Assembly (NCBI RefSeq): GCF_927904885.1
Contig: NZ_CAKMNW010000067.1
Coordinates: 62,001 to 126,000 of the forward strand
Length of the DNA: 64,000 nt
From: Candidatus Nitrotoga sp. M5
GTDB taxonomy: Bacteria > Pseudomonadota > Gammaproteobacteria > Burkholderiales > Gallionellaceae
Direction: 5' to 3'
Of the stretch, positions 47,598 to 55,806 are shown piece after piece. How positions within the stretch are numbered: the first letter of the stretch is position 1; each line of letters starts with the position of its first letter. The position numbers and the translations under genes are program-made. A model generated the notes under the pieces. It saw only the letters and a list, made by a program, of their open reading frames with translations, was not told where the DNA came from and did no database searches.

Positions 47598-49406
47598 ATG
47601 CAGGACTTACCTAGCTCTGATCAAAAAAACTATCCATATACCAAGAACAACAAAATAATTCGTTCAATTTCGGGACAAGAGAGCAATGGTGTGCGTAAAA
47701 AAGAGAGACAGCTCAGGTTGTTCGCACATATATTCGATAGTGTTAATGAAGGCATAATCGTCTTAGATGCCGATAAAACCATGTTGTTTATTAACTCGGC
47801 TTTTTCTACTATTACCGGTTACAGTGCTACTGATTTGATAGGTAAAAACCTGAACCTTTTAAATCTTGGCTGGATTGACAACGTGTTCAGCCATGACACA
47901 TGGCGCAGAATTGATGAAATCGGTCGTTGGCAGGGTGAAGTTGTCGGCCGACGAAAAAACAATGAAAGTTATGCCGAATGTTTGAGTATCAGCACAATAA
48001 AGAACGAACTCGGCGAGGCCAGCTACTATATCGGCGTTTTTTCTGATATCAGCGAACGTAAGGCGGCAGAAGAGCGCGTTGCTTATGTTGTGCGGCATGA
48101 TCCCCTCACCAATCTGCCCAATGGTCTGCTATTACAAGATCGTTTAGTTCAGGCTATATATCAGGCTGGCCGCGAAAATCACAAAGTGGCAGTCATGTGT
48201 CTTGATCTGGATCATTTTAAAGTGGTTAACGACATGCTCGGCCACTTTGTTGGCGATAAGCTATTGCAGGAGATTAGCCGACGAATTAGCAGTGTGTTCC
48301 GTGCTAGCGATACAGTAAGTAGGCGGGGTGGGGACGAGTTCGTTATCATACTGCCGGATTTAAAAGCTGTGGATGCAGCTGCTGTGATTGCGGCCAAACT
48401 GATAAATGTTATCTCTGATCTGTGCTTGATAGATGGCAATGAAATCAAAATAACTACTAGCATTGGCATCAGCATATTTCCCGAAGATGGATACGATGAG
48501 AATAGCTTGATTAAGTATGCAGATGCTGCAATGTATCATGCTAAAAAAAATGGACGCAACAATTATCAGTTTTTTACTAATGAAATGAATCAGCTTGCGC
48601 TTGAACGTATGTCGATCGAGCGGAAACTGCGTCATGCATTAGAACGTCAGGAATTCTGTTTACATTACCAGCCTCAAGTGGACTTGCGCAGTGGTCACAT
48701 CATTGGTGTAGAAGCATTACTGCGATGGAATAATCTTGAGACTGGAATGATTCCACCAGGACTTTTCATTCCCATCGCGGAAGAAAATGGTTTGATTATT
48801 CCGATAGGCGAATGGGTATTGCGCGAGGCTTGCCGACAGAACAGTGAGTGGCGCATGTTAGGATTACCGGAAATTACCATGGCGGTGAATTTATCGGCAG
48901 TCCAGTTTCGCCAAAATAATTTTGGTGAAATGATTCAATCAATTTTATGTGAATACGATCTAGATCCGTCTGGCCTTGAGCTGGAAATTACAGAAGGTGT
49001 CGTCATGCACAATGCTGAGGTATCGATTGCACTGTTACTGGAACTAAAGGCAATGAGACTGAAACTTTCAGTGGATGATTTTGGCACGGGCTATTCCAGC
49101 TTAAGTTATCTCAAGCGATTCCCTATCGATAAGCTCAAGATTGATCAATCATTCGTGCATGATATAGATGTTGATTCAGACGATGCTGTGATTGTCAGTA
49201 CGATCATTAATATGGCGCGTACCCTTAAGCTGAAAGTGATCGCTGAGGGAGTGGAAACTGCAGAACAGTTATCATTCCTTAAACATCAGGGATGTGATGA
49301 GATTCAAGGTTATTATTTCAGCAAACCGGTGCCTCCCGAAAAAATTAGCAGATTGTTAGCATCTGGACATGAGACGAATAGTCAGTGGTCATATGAGTTG
49401 AAATAA
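47598..49406 (+). CDS. PAS-GGDEF-EAL protein
   Basis: This 602-residue cytoplasmic protein can turn over c-di-GMP. A PAS domain (about residues 45-165, FDSVNEGIIVLDADKTMLFI then ISERKAAEERV) is followed by GGDEF (about 180-335) with an intact RRGGDEFVII. The inhibitory I-site RASD lies five residues before it. An EAL domain follows (about 350-595), with GVEALLRW, VDDFGTGYSSLSYLKRF and IAEGVET-type VIAEGVETAEQ. Both halves therefore look catalytically competent. I prefer ATG 47598 over the GTG at 47589. No membrane segment is seen. It lies 249 bp after the luxI-coupled gene. Confidence 0.93.
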   Translation: MQDLPSSDQKNYPYTKNNKIIRSISGQESNGVRKKERQLRLFAHIFDSVNEGIIVLDADKTMLFINSAFSTITGYSATDLIGKNLNLLNLGWIDNVFSHDTWRRIDEIGRWQGEVVGRRKNNESYAECLSISTIKNELGEASYYIGVFSDISERKAAEERVAYVVRHDPLTNLPNGLLLQDRLVQAIYQAGRENHKVAVMCLDLDHFKVVNDMLGHFVGDKLLQEISRRISSVFRASDTVSRRGGDEFVIILPDLKAVDAAAVIAAKLINVISDLCLIDGNEIKITTSIGISIFPEDGYDENSLIKYADAAMYHAKKNGRNNYQFFTNEMNQLALERMSIERKLRHALERQEFCLHYQPQVDLRSGHIIGVEALLRWNNLETGMIPPGLFIPIAEENGLIIPIGEWVLREACRQNSEWRMLGLPEITMAVNLSAVQFRQNNFGEMIQSILCEYDLDPSGLELEITEGVVMHNAEVSIALLLELKAMRLKLSVDDFGTGYSSLSYLKRFPIDKLKIDQSFVHDIDVDSDDAVIVSTIINMARTLKLKVIAEGVETAEQLSFLKHQGCDEIQGYYFSKPVPPEKISRLLASGHETNSQWSYELK

Positions 49407-49655
49407 TGAAAAGGTGTGAATATTGTTGCTTGCCGGTTTAGAGCAACTTACCTGACTACGTCAATTTTACCCAGGCTGTTAGCTCAAAGGTGTATAGATC
49501 AGGGTGTACTGATTCTTTGGAGCTCAACCTTAGACCCTGTAAGTTGCTTGACCATCAGCTTTTGAAACTACTTGCTACATATCGCTTTCGGTATTTTTAC
49601 TCCATTTGGCACATCCGCTCAACTTTGATTTTGAGGGAATCTATTGAGGAATAGT

Positions 49656-50477
49656 ATGCATGAAATAAGACCTGGACAATCAATTGATCTACTTAAAGAG
49701 CTGCATATTCTCACTCGAGATGGGAAGATGAATCAAGATTCTAGACGCAAGCTCAAGCAGGTTTATCACCTCTATCAATTCATCGAGCCATTACTCCAGA
49801 AAATCAGTCAAGATCACCACAGCATTCAACTGGTGGATCATGGGGCAGGCAAGTCGTATCTGGGCTTTATCCTTTACGACTTATTCTTTAAAACGCTAAA
49901 TGATGAATCGCGTATTTACGGCATAGAAACACGTGATGAGTTGGTCAGGCACTCTCAAGAATTGGCGACACGGCTAAATTTTTCAGGTATGACGTTTCTC
50001 AACCTATCGGTAGAACAATCTATCGAGTCAGAGGCATTGCCCGCCAAGGTAAATGTAGTTACAGCGCTCCATGCGTGCAATTCAGCTACTGACGATGCTA
50101 TACGCTTTGCGTTAAATAAAAATGCCCAGTTTATCGTTTTGGTGCCATGCTGCCAAGCTGAAGTGGCGGCGATTTTAAGAAAAAATAAAGGCAATGATCT
50201 GGCGAAAAATGTTATGACAGAACTGTGGCGCCATCCCATCCATACTCGTGAATTTGGCAGTCACATTACCAACGTATTGCGCTGTTTGCAATTGGAAGCT
50301 CATGGTTATCAAGTGACAGTGACCGAGCTAGTGGGTTGGGAGCATTCGATGAAAAATGAACTTATCATCGCGAACTTTAAAAACTTACCAAGTAACCGTC
50401 CAGCTGAACGATTGAAGGAACTGCTTCAAACTCTGGGGTTGGAAGAAATGAATGATCGTTTCTTTACGAGGATGTAG
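49656..50477 (+). CDS. SAM-dependent methyltransferase, METTL25-like
   Basis: This 273-residue protein has a Rossmann-type methyltransferase motif, IQLVDHGAGKSYLGFILYDL (about residues 65-85). The order of further motifs (VVTALHACNSATDDAI, IVLVPCCQAEV) resembles the Methyltransf_32 group. The substrate is unknown. I start at ATG 49656, since GAGG lies 8 bases upstream. The TTG at 49644 would add four residues. It is a single gene between the PAS-GGDEF-EAL gene and the rpsF promoter. Confidence 0.8.
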   Translation: MHEIRPGQSIDLLKELHILTRDGKMNQDSRRKLKQVYHLYQFIEPLLQKISQDHHSIQLVDHGAGKSYLGFILYDLFFKTLNDESRIYGIETRDELVRHSQELATRLNFSGMTFLNLSVEQSIESEALPAKVNVVTALHACNSATDDAIRFALNKNAQFIVLVPCCQAEVAAILRKNKGNDLAKNVMTELWRHPIHTREFGSHITNVLRCLQLEAHGYQVTVTELVGWEHSMKNELIIANFKNLPSNRPAERLKELLQTLGLEEMNDRFFTRM

Positions 50478-50658
50478 CAGTCGTTGCTAAAATTTATTAT
50501 TAAAATGCTTTAATTTTGTTCGCCGGTTAACTCGGTTTAGTAAGTTAAATTTTATAGGATTGCATTCAACTGATTTATTCCGTCATCTCAACATGAGAAA
50601 ATAATGTGCTTCTTAAAAAATTTGACAGGTGCAGCAAAATTGTAAATAAGGCTTTTAC

Positions 50659-50686
50659 TTGACCTGACTCGTTTTTTCGCTATAAT
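50659..50686 (+). promoter_or_regulatory. Sigma-70 promoter of the rpsF operon
   Basis: TTGACC (50659-50664), a 16-base spacer and a perfect TATAAT (50681-50686) lie about 70 bases before the rpsF ATG. This is the best vegetative promoter in the window, as expected for ribosomal protein genes. Confidence 0.85.
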
Positions 50687-50705
50687 CACGCTCCCTCAAA
50701 CCCTT

Positions 50706-50732
50706 GCTCCACCGCTACGCATGACGGGGGGC
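50706..50732 (+). promoter_or_regulatory. Possible S6:S18 autoregulatory leader hairpin
   Basis: In the rpsF leader, GCTCC and CCG on the left can pair with CGG and GGGGGC on the right (50706-50732). rpsF leaders in many bacteria bind the S6:S18 complex through a bulged CCG motif. The structure and position suit that, but I cannot confirm the full motif by eye. Confidence 0.35.
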
Positions 50733-50754
50733 TTTATATCCAAAAGGAGAATCG

Positions 50755-51168
50755 ATGCGACACTACGAAATTATATTTATTGTTCATCCCGATCAGAGCG
50801 AGCAGGTGCCCGCTATGATTGAGCGCTACCGCGCTCTGGTGACAGCCAAGGATGGCTTGATCCATCGCTTGGAAGATTGGGGTCGCCGTCAGTTGGCTTA
50901 CCCGATCCAAAAAATTCACAAAGCGCATTATGTTCTGATGAATATTGAGTGCAGCCAAGAGGTTTTGGACGAGATGGAACATGCATTCAAGTTTAATGAT
51001 GCTGTGTTGCGCCACTTGACTATCAAAGTCAAATCTGCAGTAACAATTCCTTCGGCGATGATGCGAGATGAGAAATCGCGTTCGATAACCGCCCCTGCTG
51101 CAAGCTCAGGACAGGCTCCCCAAGTTGAATCAGTCGCGCCAGCTGAAGTGATTCCAGCTGCAGTTTGA
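50755..51168 (+). CDS. rpsF: 30S ribosomal protein S6
   Basis: S6 sits on the 30S platform with S18. The start [20 protein letters not shown] is diagnostic, followed by [20 protein letters not shown] and HYVLMNIEC. It has 137 residues, with an Ala/Pro-rich tail longer than the E. coli core. AAAGGAG precedes the ATG. The stop touches the priB start. The operon order is rpsF-priB-rpsR-rplI. Confidence 0.98.
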   Translation: MRHYEIIFIVHPDQSEQVPAMIERYRALVTAKDGLIHRLEDWGRRQLAYPIQKIHKAHYVLMNIECSQEVLDEMEHAFKFNDAVLRHLTIKVKSAVTIPSAMMRDEKSRSITAPAASSGQAPQVESVAPAEVIPAAV

Positions 51169-51471
51169 TTGAATGTGGCTTGTAACCGGTTCTCCGTCGA
51201 TGGAGAACTTGTCGAACTAGATAGTTTGCGGTACACCCCAGCGGGGGTAGCGCGAATCGCATTAAAAATTCGTCATGCTTCAACTCAACTAGAGGCTGGG
51301 GTAGTTCGTCAAGTAAAGTGCGATATCCCAGCTTTGGCTCTTGGTGCAGCTGCTCAGCAAGCAAATAGTTTACAACTTGGGCAGCGGGTAAAGGCAGAAG
51401 GTTTTGTAGCTCAGCGTAGTTTACGCATCACACAACTTGTGCTGCACATTGATAACATTACACTAGAATAA
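51169..51471 (+). CDS. priB: Primosomal replication protein N (PriB)
   Basis: PriB is an OB-fold, SSB-related protein that helps reload the replisome with PriA. The signature is [18 protein letters not shown], then [17 protein letters not shown]. It has 100 residues. The start is a TTG at 51169 directly after the rpsF stop. A GTG at 51175 is the alternative. Neither has a strong binding site, consistent with translational coupling to rpsF. Confidence 0.92.
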   Translation: MNVACNRFSVDGELVELDSLRYTPAGVARIALKIRHASTQLEAGVVRQVKCDIPALALGAAAQQANSLQLGQRVKAEGFVAQRSLRITQLVLHIDNITLE

Positions 51472-51481
51472 GGAGCACAGT

Positions 51482-51751
51482 ATGGCTCGTGTTTTTAAGA
51501 AAAAAGATGATAAGAAGAGTAACTCTTCACGACAATTGTTCAAACGCCGCAAATTTTGCCGTTTTACCGCAGACAAGATTGCAGAGGTGGATTATAAGGA
51601 TTTGAATATTCTCAAGGAATTTATTGCCGAAAACGGCAAGGTAATTCCAGCTCGTATTACCGGTACTAAATCGCGCTTCCAGCGCCAATTGGGCGTTGCA
51701 ATCAAGCGAGCAAGATTCTTGGCGTTGCTGCCTTACACAGATTTGCATTAA
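51482..51751 (+). CDS. rpsR: 30S ribosomal protein S18
   Basis: S18 partners S6 on the platform. The 89 residues contain the family core [20 protein letters not shown], then [20 protein letters not shown] and [10 protein letters not shown]. The N-terminus is Lys-rich. AAGGAG precedes the ATG. It has the single Cys found in many S18 proteins. Confidence 0.98.
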   Translation: MARVFKKKDDKKSNSSRQLFKRRKFCRFTADKIAEVDYKDLNILKEFIAENGKVIPARITGTKSRFQRQLGVAIKRARFLALLPYTDLH

Positions 51752-51761
51752 GGAGCAAAAC

Positions 51762-52217
51762 ATGCAAGTGATACTTATGGAAAAATTGGTAAACCTTGGT
51801 CAATTGGGAGACGTAGTCAATGTTAAAAATGGCTATGCACGTAACTTTCTAATTCCGCAAGGCAAGGCTAAGCGTGCGACTGAAAGTAATAAGGCTGACT
51901 TTGCAGTTCGTCGTCTTGAATTGGAAGCCGCAGAGCAAGCCAAGGTAGAAGCAGCTCAGGCACTCGCTGAGAAATACAACGGACTGACTGTACAAATCGT
52001 ACAAAAAGCTGGAGTTGACGGTAAACTGTTCGGTTCCGTGACCAATGCCGACATCGTAGCGGCGCTGGCACTGCAAGGTTTTACTGTGGAAAAAACTCAA
52101 GTGCGCATGCCGGCCGGTCATATAAAGCTGGTTGGTGATTATCCAGTCAGTATTGCGTTACACTCTGATGTGATATCCAATATTACAGTCTCGGTATTGG
52201 GCGAGCATAAGGTTTAG
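51762..52217 (+). CDS. rplI: 50S ribosomal protein L9
   Basis: L9 binds 23S rRNA domain V and has two lobes joined by a long helix. The sequence begins [20 protein letters not shown] and continues [16 protein letters not shown]. The helix and C-terminal lobe follow ([17 protein letters not shown]). It has 151 residues. I took ATG 51762, with AAGGAG just upstream, not the longer frame starting inside rpsR. A strong terminator follows. Confidence 0.98.
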   Translation: MQVILMEKLVNLGQLGDVVNVKNGYARNFLIPQGKAKRATESNKADFAVRRLELEAAEQAKVEAAQALAEKYNGLTVQIVQKAGVDGKLFGSVTNADIVAALALQGFTVEKTQVRMPAGHIKLVGDYPVSIALHSDVISNITVSVLGEHKV

Positions 52218-52239
52218 TCCTTATCCCATTGTTGAAAAT

Positions 52240-52275
52240 AAAACAGAGCTGGCAACAGCTCTGTTTTATTTTTTT
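52240..52275 (+). terminator. Terminator of the rpsF-rplI operon
   Basis: AAAACAGAGCT (52240-52250) pairs perfectly with AGCTCTGTTTT (52257-52267) around a six-base loop, and a run of seven T follows at 52269-52275. A classic rho-independent terminator, it separates rplI from dnaB. Confidence 0.93.
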
Positions 52276-52336
52276 GTGGCAGCAATTTTCTCAGGATAAA
52301 ATGTCACTGCTAGTTTTTGACTAATCACTCGGCACC

Positions 52337-53725
52337 ATGCAAAACTCCAACATTACTCCCCTGGATCCTCAGCTTGAGGCATTAAAGCTCCCGCCTCATT
52401 CGGTAGAAGCCGAGCAGTCTGTATTGGGCGGCATATTTTTGGACTCCACCGCGTGGGACAAAATTGCCGACTTAATTAGCGAACATGATTTTTATCGTTT
52501 TGAGCACCGTCTAATTTACCGGCATGTAGCGCGCTTGATTGAGCATGCCAAACCGGTGGATGTTATCACCGTTGCAGAATCGCTGGAAAGCAATTCTGAG
52601 CTCGACAAAGCTGGTGGTCTGGCTTATCTCGGTTCTTTAGCACAAAATGTGCCGTCCGCAGCTAATATCCGACGCTATGCTGAAATTGTGCGTGAACGTG
52701 CTGTCATGCGGAAACTGGCTGAAGTTGGCAGTGACATTGCTACTAGCGCTTATAGCCCGGCGGGCCGCGATGCAAATCAGTTGTTGGATGAAGCGGAAAG
52801 CCGTGTGTTTGAAATTGCTGAGGCTGGTGAACGCGGCCGTCAGGGTTTTAGCCCTCTTCCACCACTACTTACAAAGGTGGTGGAGCGTATTGAAACACTT
52901 TACGGGCGTGATAACTCCAGTGATGTGACCGGCATTGCTAGCGGATTTACTGATTTGGATAGTATGACTTCTGGCCTTCAGCCAGGTGAGTTAATCATTG
53001 TTGCCGGACGCCCTAGCATGGGTAAAACTGCATTTGCCATAAATATTGCTGAGAATGTAGCACTGGAAAGTTGTAAACCAGTGGCAATTTTCAGTATGGA
53101 AATGGGTGGCATTCAATTGGCTATGCGTATGATAGGTTCGGTAGGTAAGCTCAATCAGCATGATTTACGCACGGGGCGTTTACAGGAAGATGACTGGCCA
53201 CGGCTTACCCATGCGCTGGGACGGTTGAATGATGCGGCTATTTATATCGATGAAACCGCAGCACTAAATTCCCTTGAATTACGTTCACGCGCACGTAGAT
53301 TGCATCGCCAAAATAATGGCCTAGGCTTGATTATCATCGATTATTTGCAGTTAATGTCCTCACCCTCAAGCAAGACAAGTGAAAATCGAGCTACAGAAAT
53401 TTCCGAAATTTCACGTTCACTGAAAGGGCTGGCGAAAGAGTTACAAGTGCCCGTGATGGCGTTGTCGCAACTTAATCGTAGCTTGGAACAACGGCCTAAC
53501 AAACGTCCGATGATGTCTGATCTACGCGAATCCGGCGCCATCGAACAGGATGCTGATTTAATCCTGTTTATTTATCGTGATGAAGTATACAACCCAGACT
53601 CACCTGACAAGGGCAAGGCGGAAATTATCATAGGCAAGCAGCGGAATGGCCCGATTGGCAAGGTTGAACTGACATTCCGTGGTGAATTTACCCGTTTTGA
53701 TAATTTCGCTCACGCTCAATATTAA
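52337..53725 (+). CDS. dnaB: Replicative DNA helicase DnaB
   Basis: DnaB is the hexameric 5'-3' helicase at the replication fork. The N-terminal domain starts at about residue 15 with LKLPPHSVEAEQSVLGGIFL. The RecA-like C-terminal domain has Walker A IVAGRPSMGKTAFAINIA, Walker B LGLIIIDYLQLM, and SQLNRSLEQRPNKRPMMSDL. No intein interrupts it. It has 462 residues, the normal size. It lies just after the rplI terminator. Confidence 0.98.
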   Translation: MQNSNITPLDPQLEALKLPPHSVEAEQSVLGGIFLDSTAWDKIADLISEHDFYRFEHRLIYRHVARLIEHAKPVDVITVAESLESNSELDKAGGLAYLGSLAQNVPSAANIRRYAEIVRERAVMRKLAEVGSDIATSAYSPAGRDANQLLDEAESRVFEIAEAGERGRQGFSPLPPLLTKVVERIETLYGRDNSSDVTGIASGFTDLDSMTSGLQPGELIIVAGRPSMGKTAFAINIAENVALESCKPVAIFSMEMGGIQLAMRMIGSVGKLNQHDLRTGRLQEDDWPRLTHALGRLNDAAIYIDETAALNSLELRSRARRLHRQNNGLGLIIIDYLQLMSSPSSKTSENRATEISEISRSLKGLAKELQVPVMALSQLNRSLEQRPNKRPMMSDLRESGAIEQDADLILFIYRDEVYNPDSPDKGKAEIIIGKQRNGPIGKVELTFRGEFTRFDNFAHAQY

Positions 53726-54036
53726 TTTATGAGATGGCGGCTTTAAGCATCAAGTGAAGAAAGCGAAGCGTGACGTCGCTAAAAATTAAAAGTGTCCGGT
53801 ATAAAAAACTCTACTGAATATTCGGATCCGTGTGATTTACGAGACCAAGTATTCAGTTTTTACACGATTGGGTCCAGTCCTGCTTACGAGAAAGCGCCTA
53901 TCTGAATGTCATGCTTGATGCTTTGCATATTACAGAGTGGCAACTTATGGTCCAAAGGTTATGCGCATTTTTATAGAGAAAATTTCACTTAATCAATTAA
54001 GAAAATGGTTTGCCGTAATATCTAGGTAGCCATTTT
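53726..54036. other. Intergenic region dnaB-ung
   Basis: These 311 bp lie between convergent genes. ACTGAATATTCGG and CCAAGTATTCAGT at 53814-53862 form an imperfect hairpin followed by TTTTT, a possible dnaB terminator. Nothing else is seen. Confidence 0.4.
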
Positions 54037-54702
54037 TTATAGATCAGGTATTTGCCAGTCTATCTCTGTTTTTCCCGCGTCGCGTAGTGCCGCATTGATT
54101 CGCGAAAAAGGGCGACTGCCAAAGAAGCCACGATGTGCCGACAGCGGCGAAGGATGAGGTGACTCGATCACAAGATGACGACCGGTATCGATCAACGCCA
54201 TTTTTTTTCGTGCGTTAGCTCCCCACAATACGAACATCACCAGATCGGACTGGGCGTTCACCGCCGCAATCACCGCATCGGTGAACGTCTCCCAACCCTT
54301 GCCTTGATGCGAATTGGCCTGATGCGCTTGTACTGTCAGCACTGAGTTAAGCAACAGCACTCCCTGCTCCGCCCAGTGCTTGAGATATCCGTTGTTTGGA
54401 ATTTTGCAGCCGAGGTCGCTGCGTAATTCTTTAAAGATGTTCAGCAACGAGGGTGGGATAGCAATTCCCGGTCTCACCGAAAAGCACAGACCATGTGCCT
54501 GACCGTCATCGTGATACGGGTCTTGTCCCAGTATCAGCACTTTCACCTGCTCGATAGGTGTTAGGTGCAGTGCCGCAAATACTTCCGCATCAGGTGGGAA
54601 TACCTTGACCTGTTGTCGCTGCTCCGAGACGAAATGTTGCAATTTTTTGAAGTAAGGCTTTCGAGTTTCTTTAATTAGGATGGGGCGCCAGGTGGTTTGC
54701 AT
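54037..54702 (-). CDS. ung: Uracil-DNA glycosylase (family 1)
   Basis: Ung excises uracil from DNA. The catalytic water-activating motif GQDPYHDDGQAHGLCFSV (about residues 58-75) and the Leu loop HPSPLSAHRGFFGSRPFS (about 185-202) are intact. LLLNSVLTVQ and VMFVLWGANARKK are also typical. It has 221 residues. The start is ATG 54702. Transcription is convergent with dnaB. Confidence 0.97.
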   Translation of the reverse strand: MQTTWRPILIKETRKPYFKKLQHFVSEQRQQVKVFPPDAEVFAALHLTPIEQVKVLILGQDPYHDDGQAHGLCFSVRPGIAIPPSLLNIFKELRSDLGCKIPNNGYLKHWAEQGVLLLNSVLTVQAHQANSHQGKGWETFTDAVIAAVNAQSDLVMFVLWGANARKKMALIDTGRHLVIESPHPSPLSAHRGFFGSRPFSRINAALRDAGKTEIDWQIPDL

Positions 54703-55503
54703 GATTGGTTTCTATATACATTGTCTCGGTTTAAGGTGCTAGCTGGAGAATTGATATCAATCAGTCGATTCTAACCCGTATATCAATAAGATTAGTAAAT
54801 TTAGCCTGCGGCAACTATGCGAAAAATGTACGCTACAAATTTTTTAACATGTTATTTTAAAATTGGTTAAATTGGTTCTGAATGTTATCCATGAGGTGTA
54901 CTTGATTAAGACCACTAATCTGTTGTACCACGCCTTTGACATAGTATGAATGTTGACATTATAAAAAACGTTAGCCATCTTTACTTAGGAACTGGAAGAA
55001 GCTACCAGTTTATTTGTCTGTAGAAAGCGTGCAGATCTGAGGTGTTGTCGAGCTGTCACCCAGAAAAATAAAAAGTGGTAAGGACACGATTTAGAAATAT
55101 TTTGAAAGCAATTACGAAATTTACGCATGCGAGAAGAAACGCTAAAAATATCATGGTAATAATTACAGCCGAAGGAGTAATTATTACGTTTCCAATACAG
55201 GCCGTCATGCTCAAGACACTGGAAGCAGGCTGGAATGAAAAAATGATAACACCACTGAAAGTTAAAATTTTAAAATTCTAACCTCCCATCCTCAACTAAA
55301 AGCCAAAAGTGCCGATACTGAAAGTGAAGGCAATCTAATGGCTCGCCAGCTATTATGATAATAATAGTACGCCGCTAAAAATTCAATTTTGCGAGCAGGC
55401 ACTTCTTAGCTTGCCTGCTTACTCCGTTGCAATGTTAAGACAAGACGCGAATAAAATATTATGAGTAGCGCTGTATTGTGACTCTAATTTTTTTAGAGAT
55501 GCC

Positions 55504-55529
55504 CACTATTCAATCGTTATTGAATAGTG
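55504..55529. repeat. Perfect 11-bp hairpin
   Basis: CACTATTCAAT and ATTGAATAGTG flank a four-base CGTT loop. No T-tract follows on either strand. It is one of three close hairpins in this gap. Confidence 0.7.
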
Positions 55530-55572
55530 ACTGAGCAATCCTAAGCAGCCCTCTCACAGGCCATTGGTTCAG

Positions 55573-55601
55573 AAAAAAAAAGCCCTGCATCACTGCAAGG
55601 C
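55573..55601 (-). terminator. tRNA-Asn terminator
   Basis: On the minus strand GCCTTGCA and TGCAGGGC form an 8-bp stem with one G-T pair, a 4-base loop, and a run of nine T. It starts nine bases after the tRNA 3' CCA. A clear rho-independent terminator. Confidence 0.92.
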
Positions 55602-55609
55602 TTTAAATT

Positions 55610-55685
55610 TGGCTCCCCGACCTGGACTCGAACCAGGGACCTGCGGATTAACAGTCCGTCGCTCTACCAACTGAGCTATCAGGGA
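55610..55685 (-). tRNA. tRNA-Asn (anticodon GTT)
   Basis: The 76-nt cloverleaf on the minus strand starts TCCCTGATAGCTCAGTTGG (acceptor and D arm). It has the anticodon stem-loop ACGGACTGTTAATCCG with anticodon GTT, and a T arm CTGGTTCGAGTCCAG. It ends in an encoded CCA. The acceptor stem TCCCTGA/TCGGGGA pairs with one G-T and one mismatch-like position. A stable terminator follows. Confidence 0.95.
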
Positions 55686-55806
55686 ATTGATAAGCCCTCT
55701 ATGTTACTGACTGTAAGCTTTCTAGTCAATAGATAGATGCTTCTATGTGGTTAGTTGTTGGGAAATTAAGTAACGAAATTTAGATAATACAGGTCTACAG
55801 CTCAAT

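Larger units (their letters stand above)
54703..55609. other. 907-bp hairpin-rich non-coding region
   Basis: I find no gene I can support strongly. A 68-codon frame at 55075-55281 (GTG start, Lys-rich, RTRFRNILKAITKF) has no recognised family. Several perfect inverted repeats occur: 55156-55166 with 55177-55187 (11 bp), an 8-bp one near 55395-55420 (AGCAGGCA/TGCCTGCT), and 55504-55514 with 55519-55529 (11 bp, loop CGTT). The right end holds the tRNA-Asn terminator. Confidence 0.5.
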
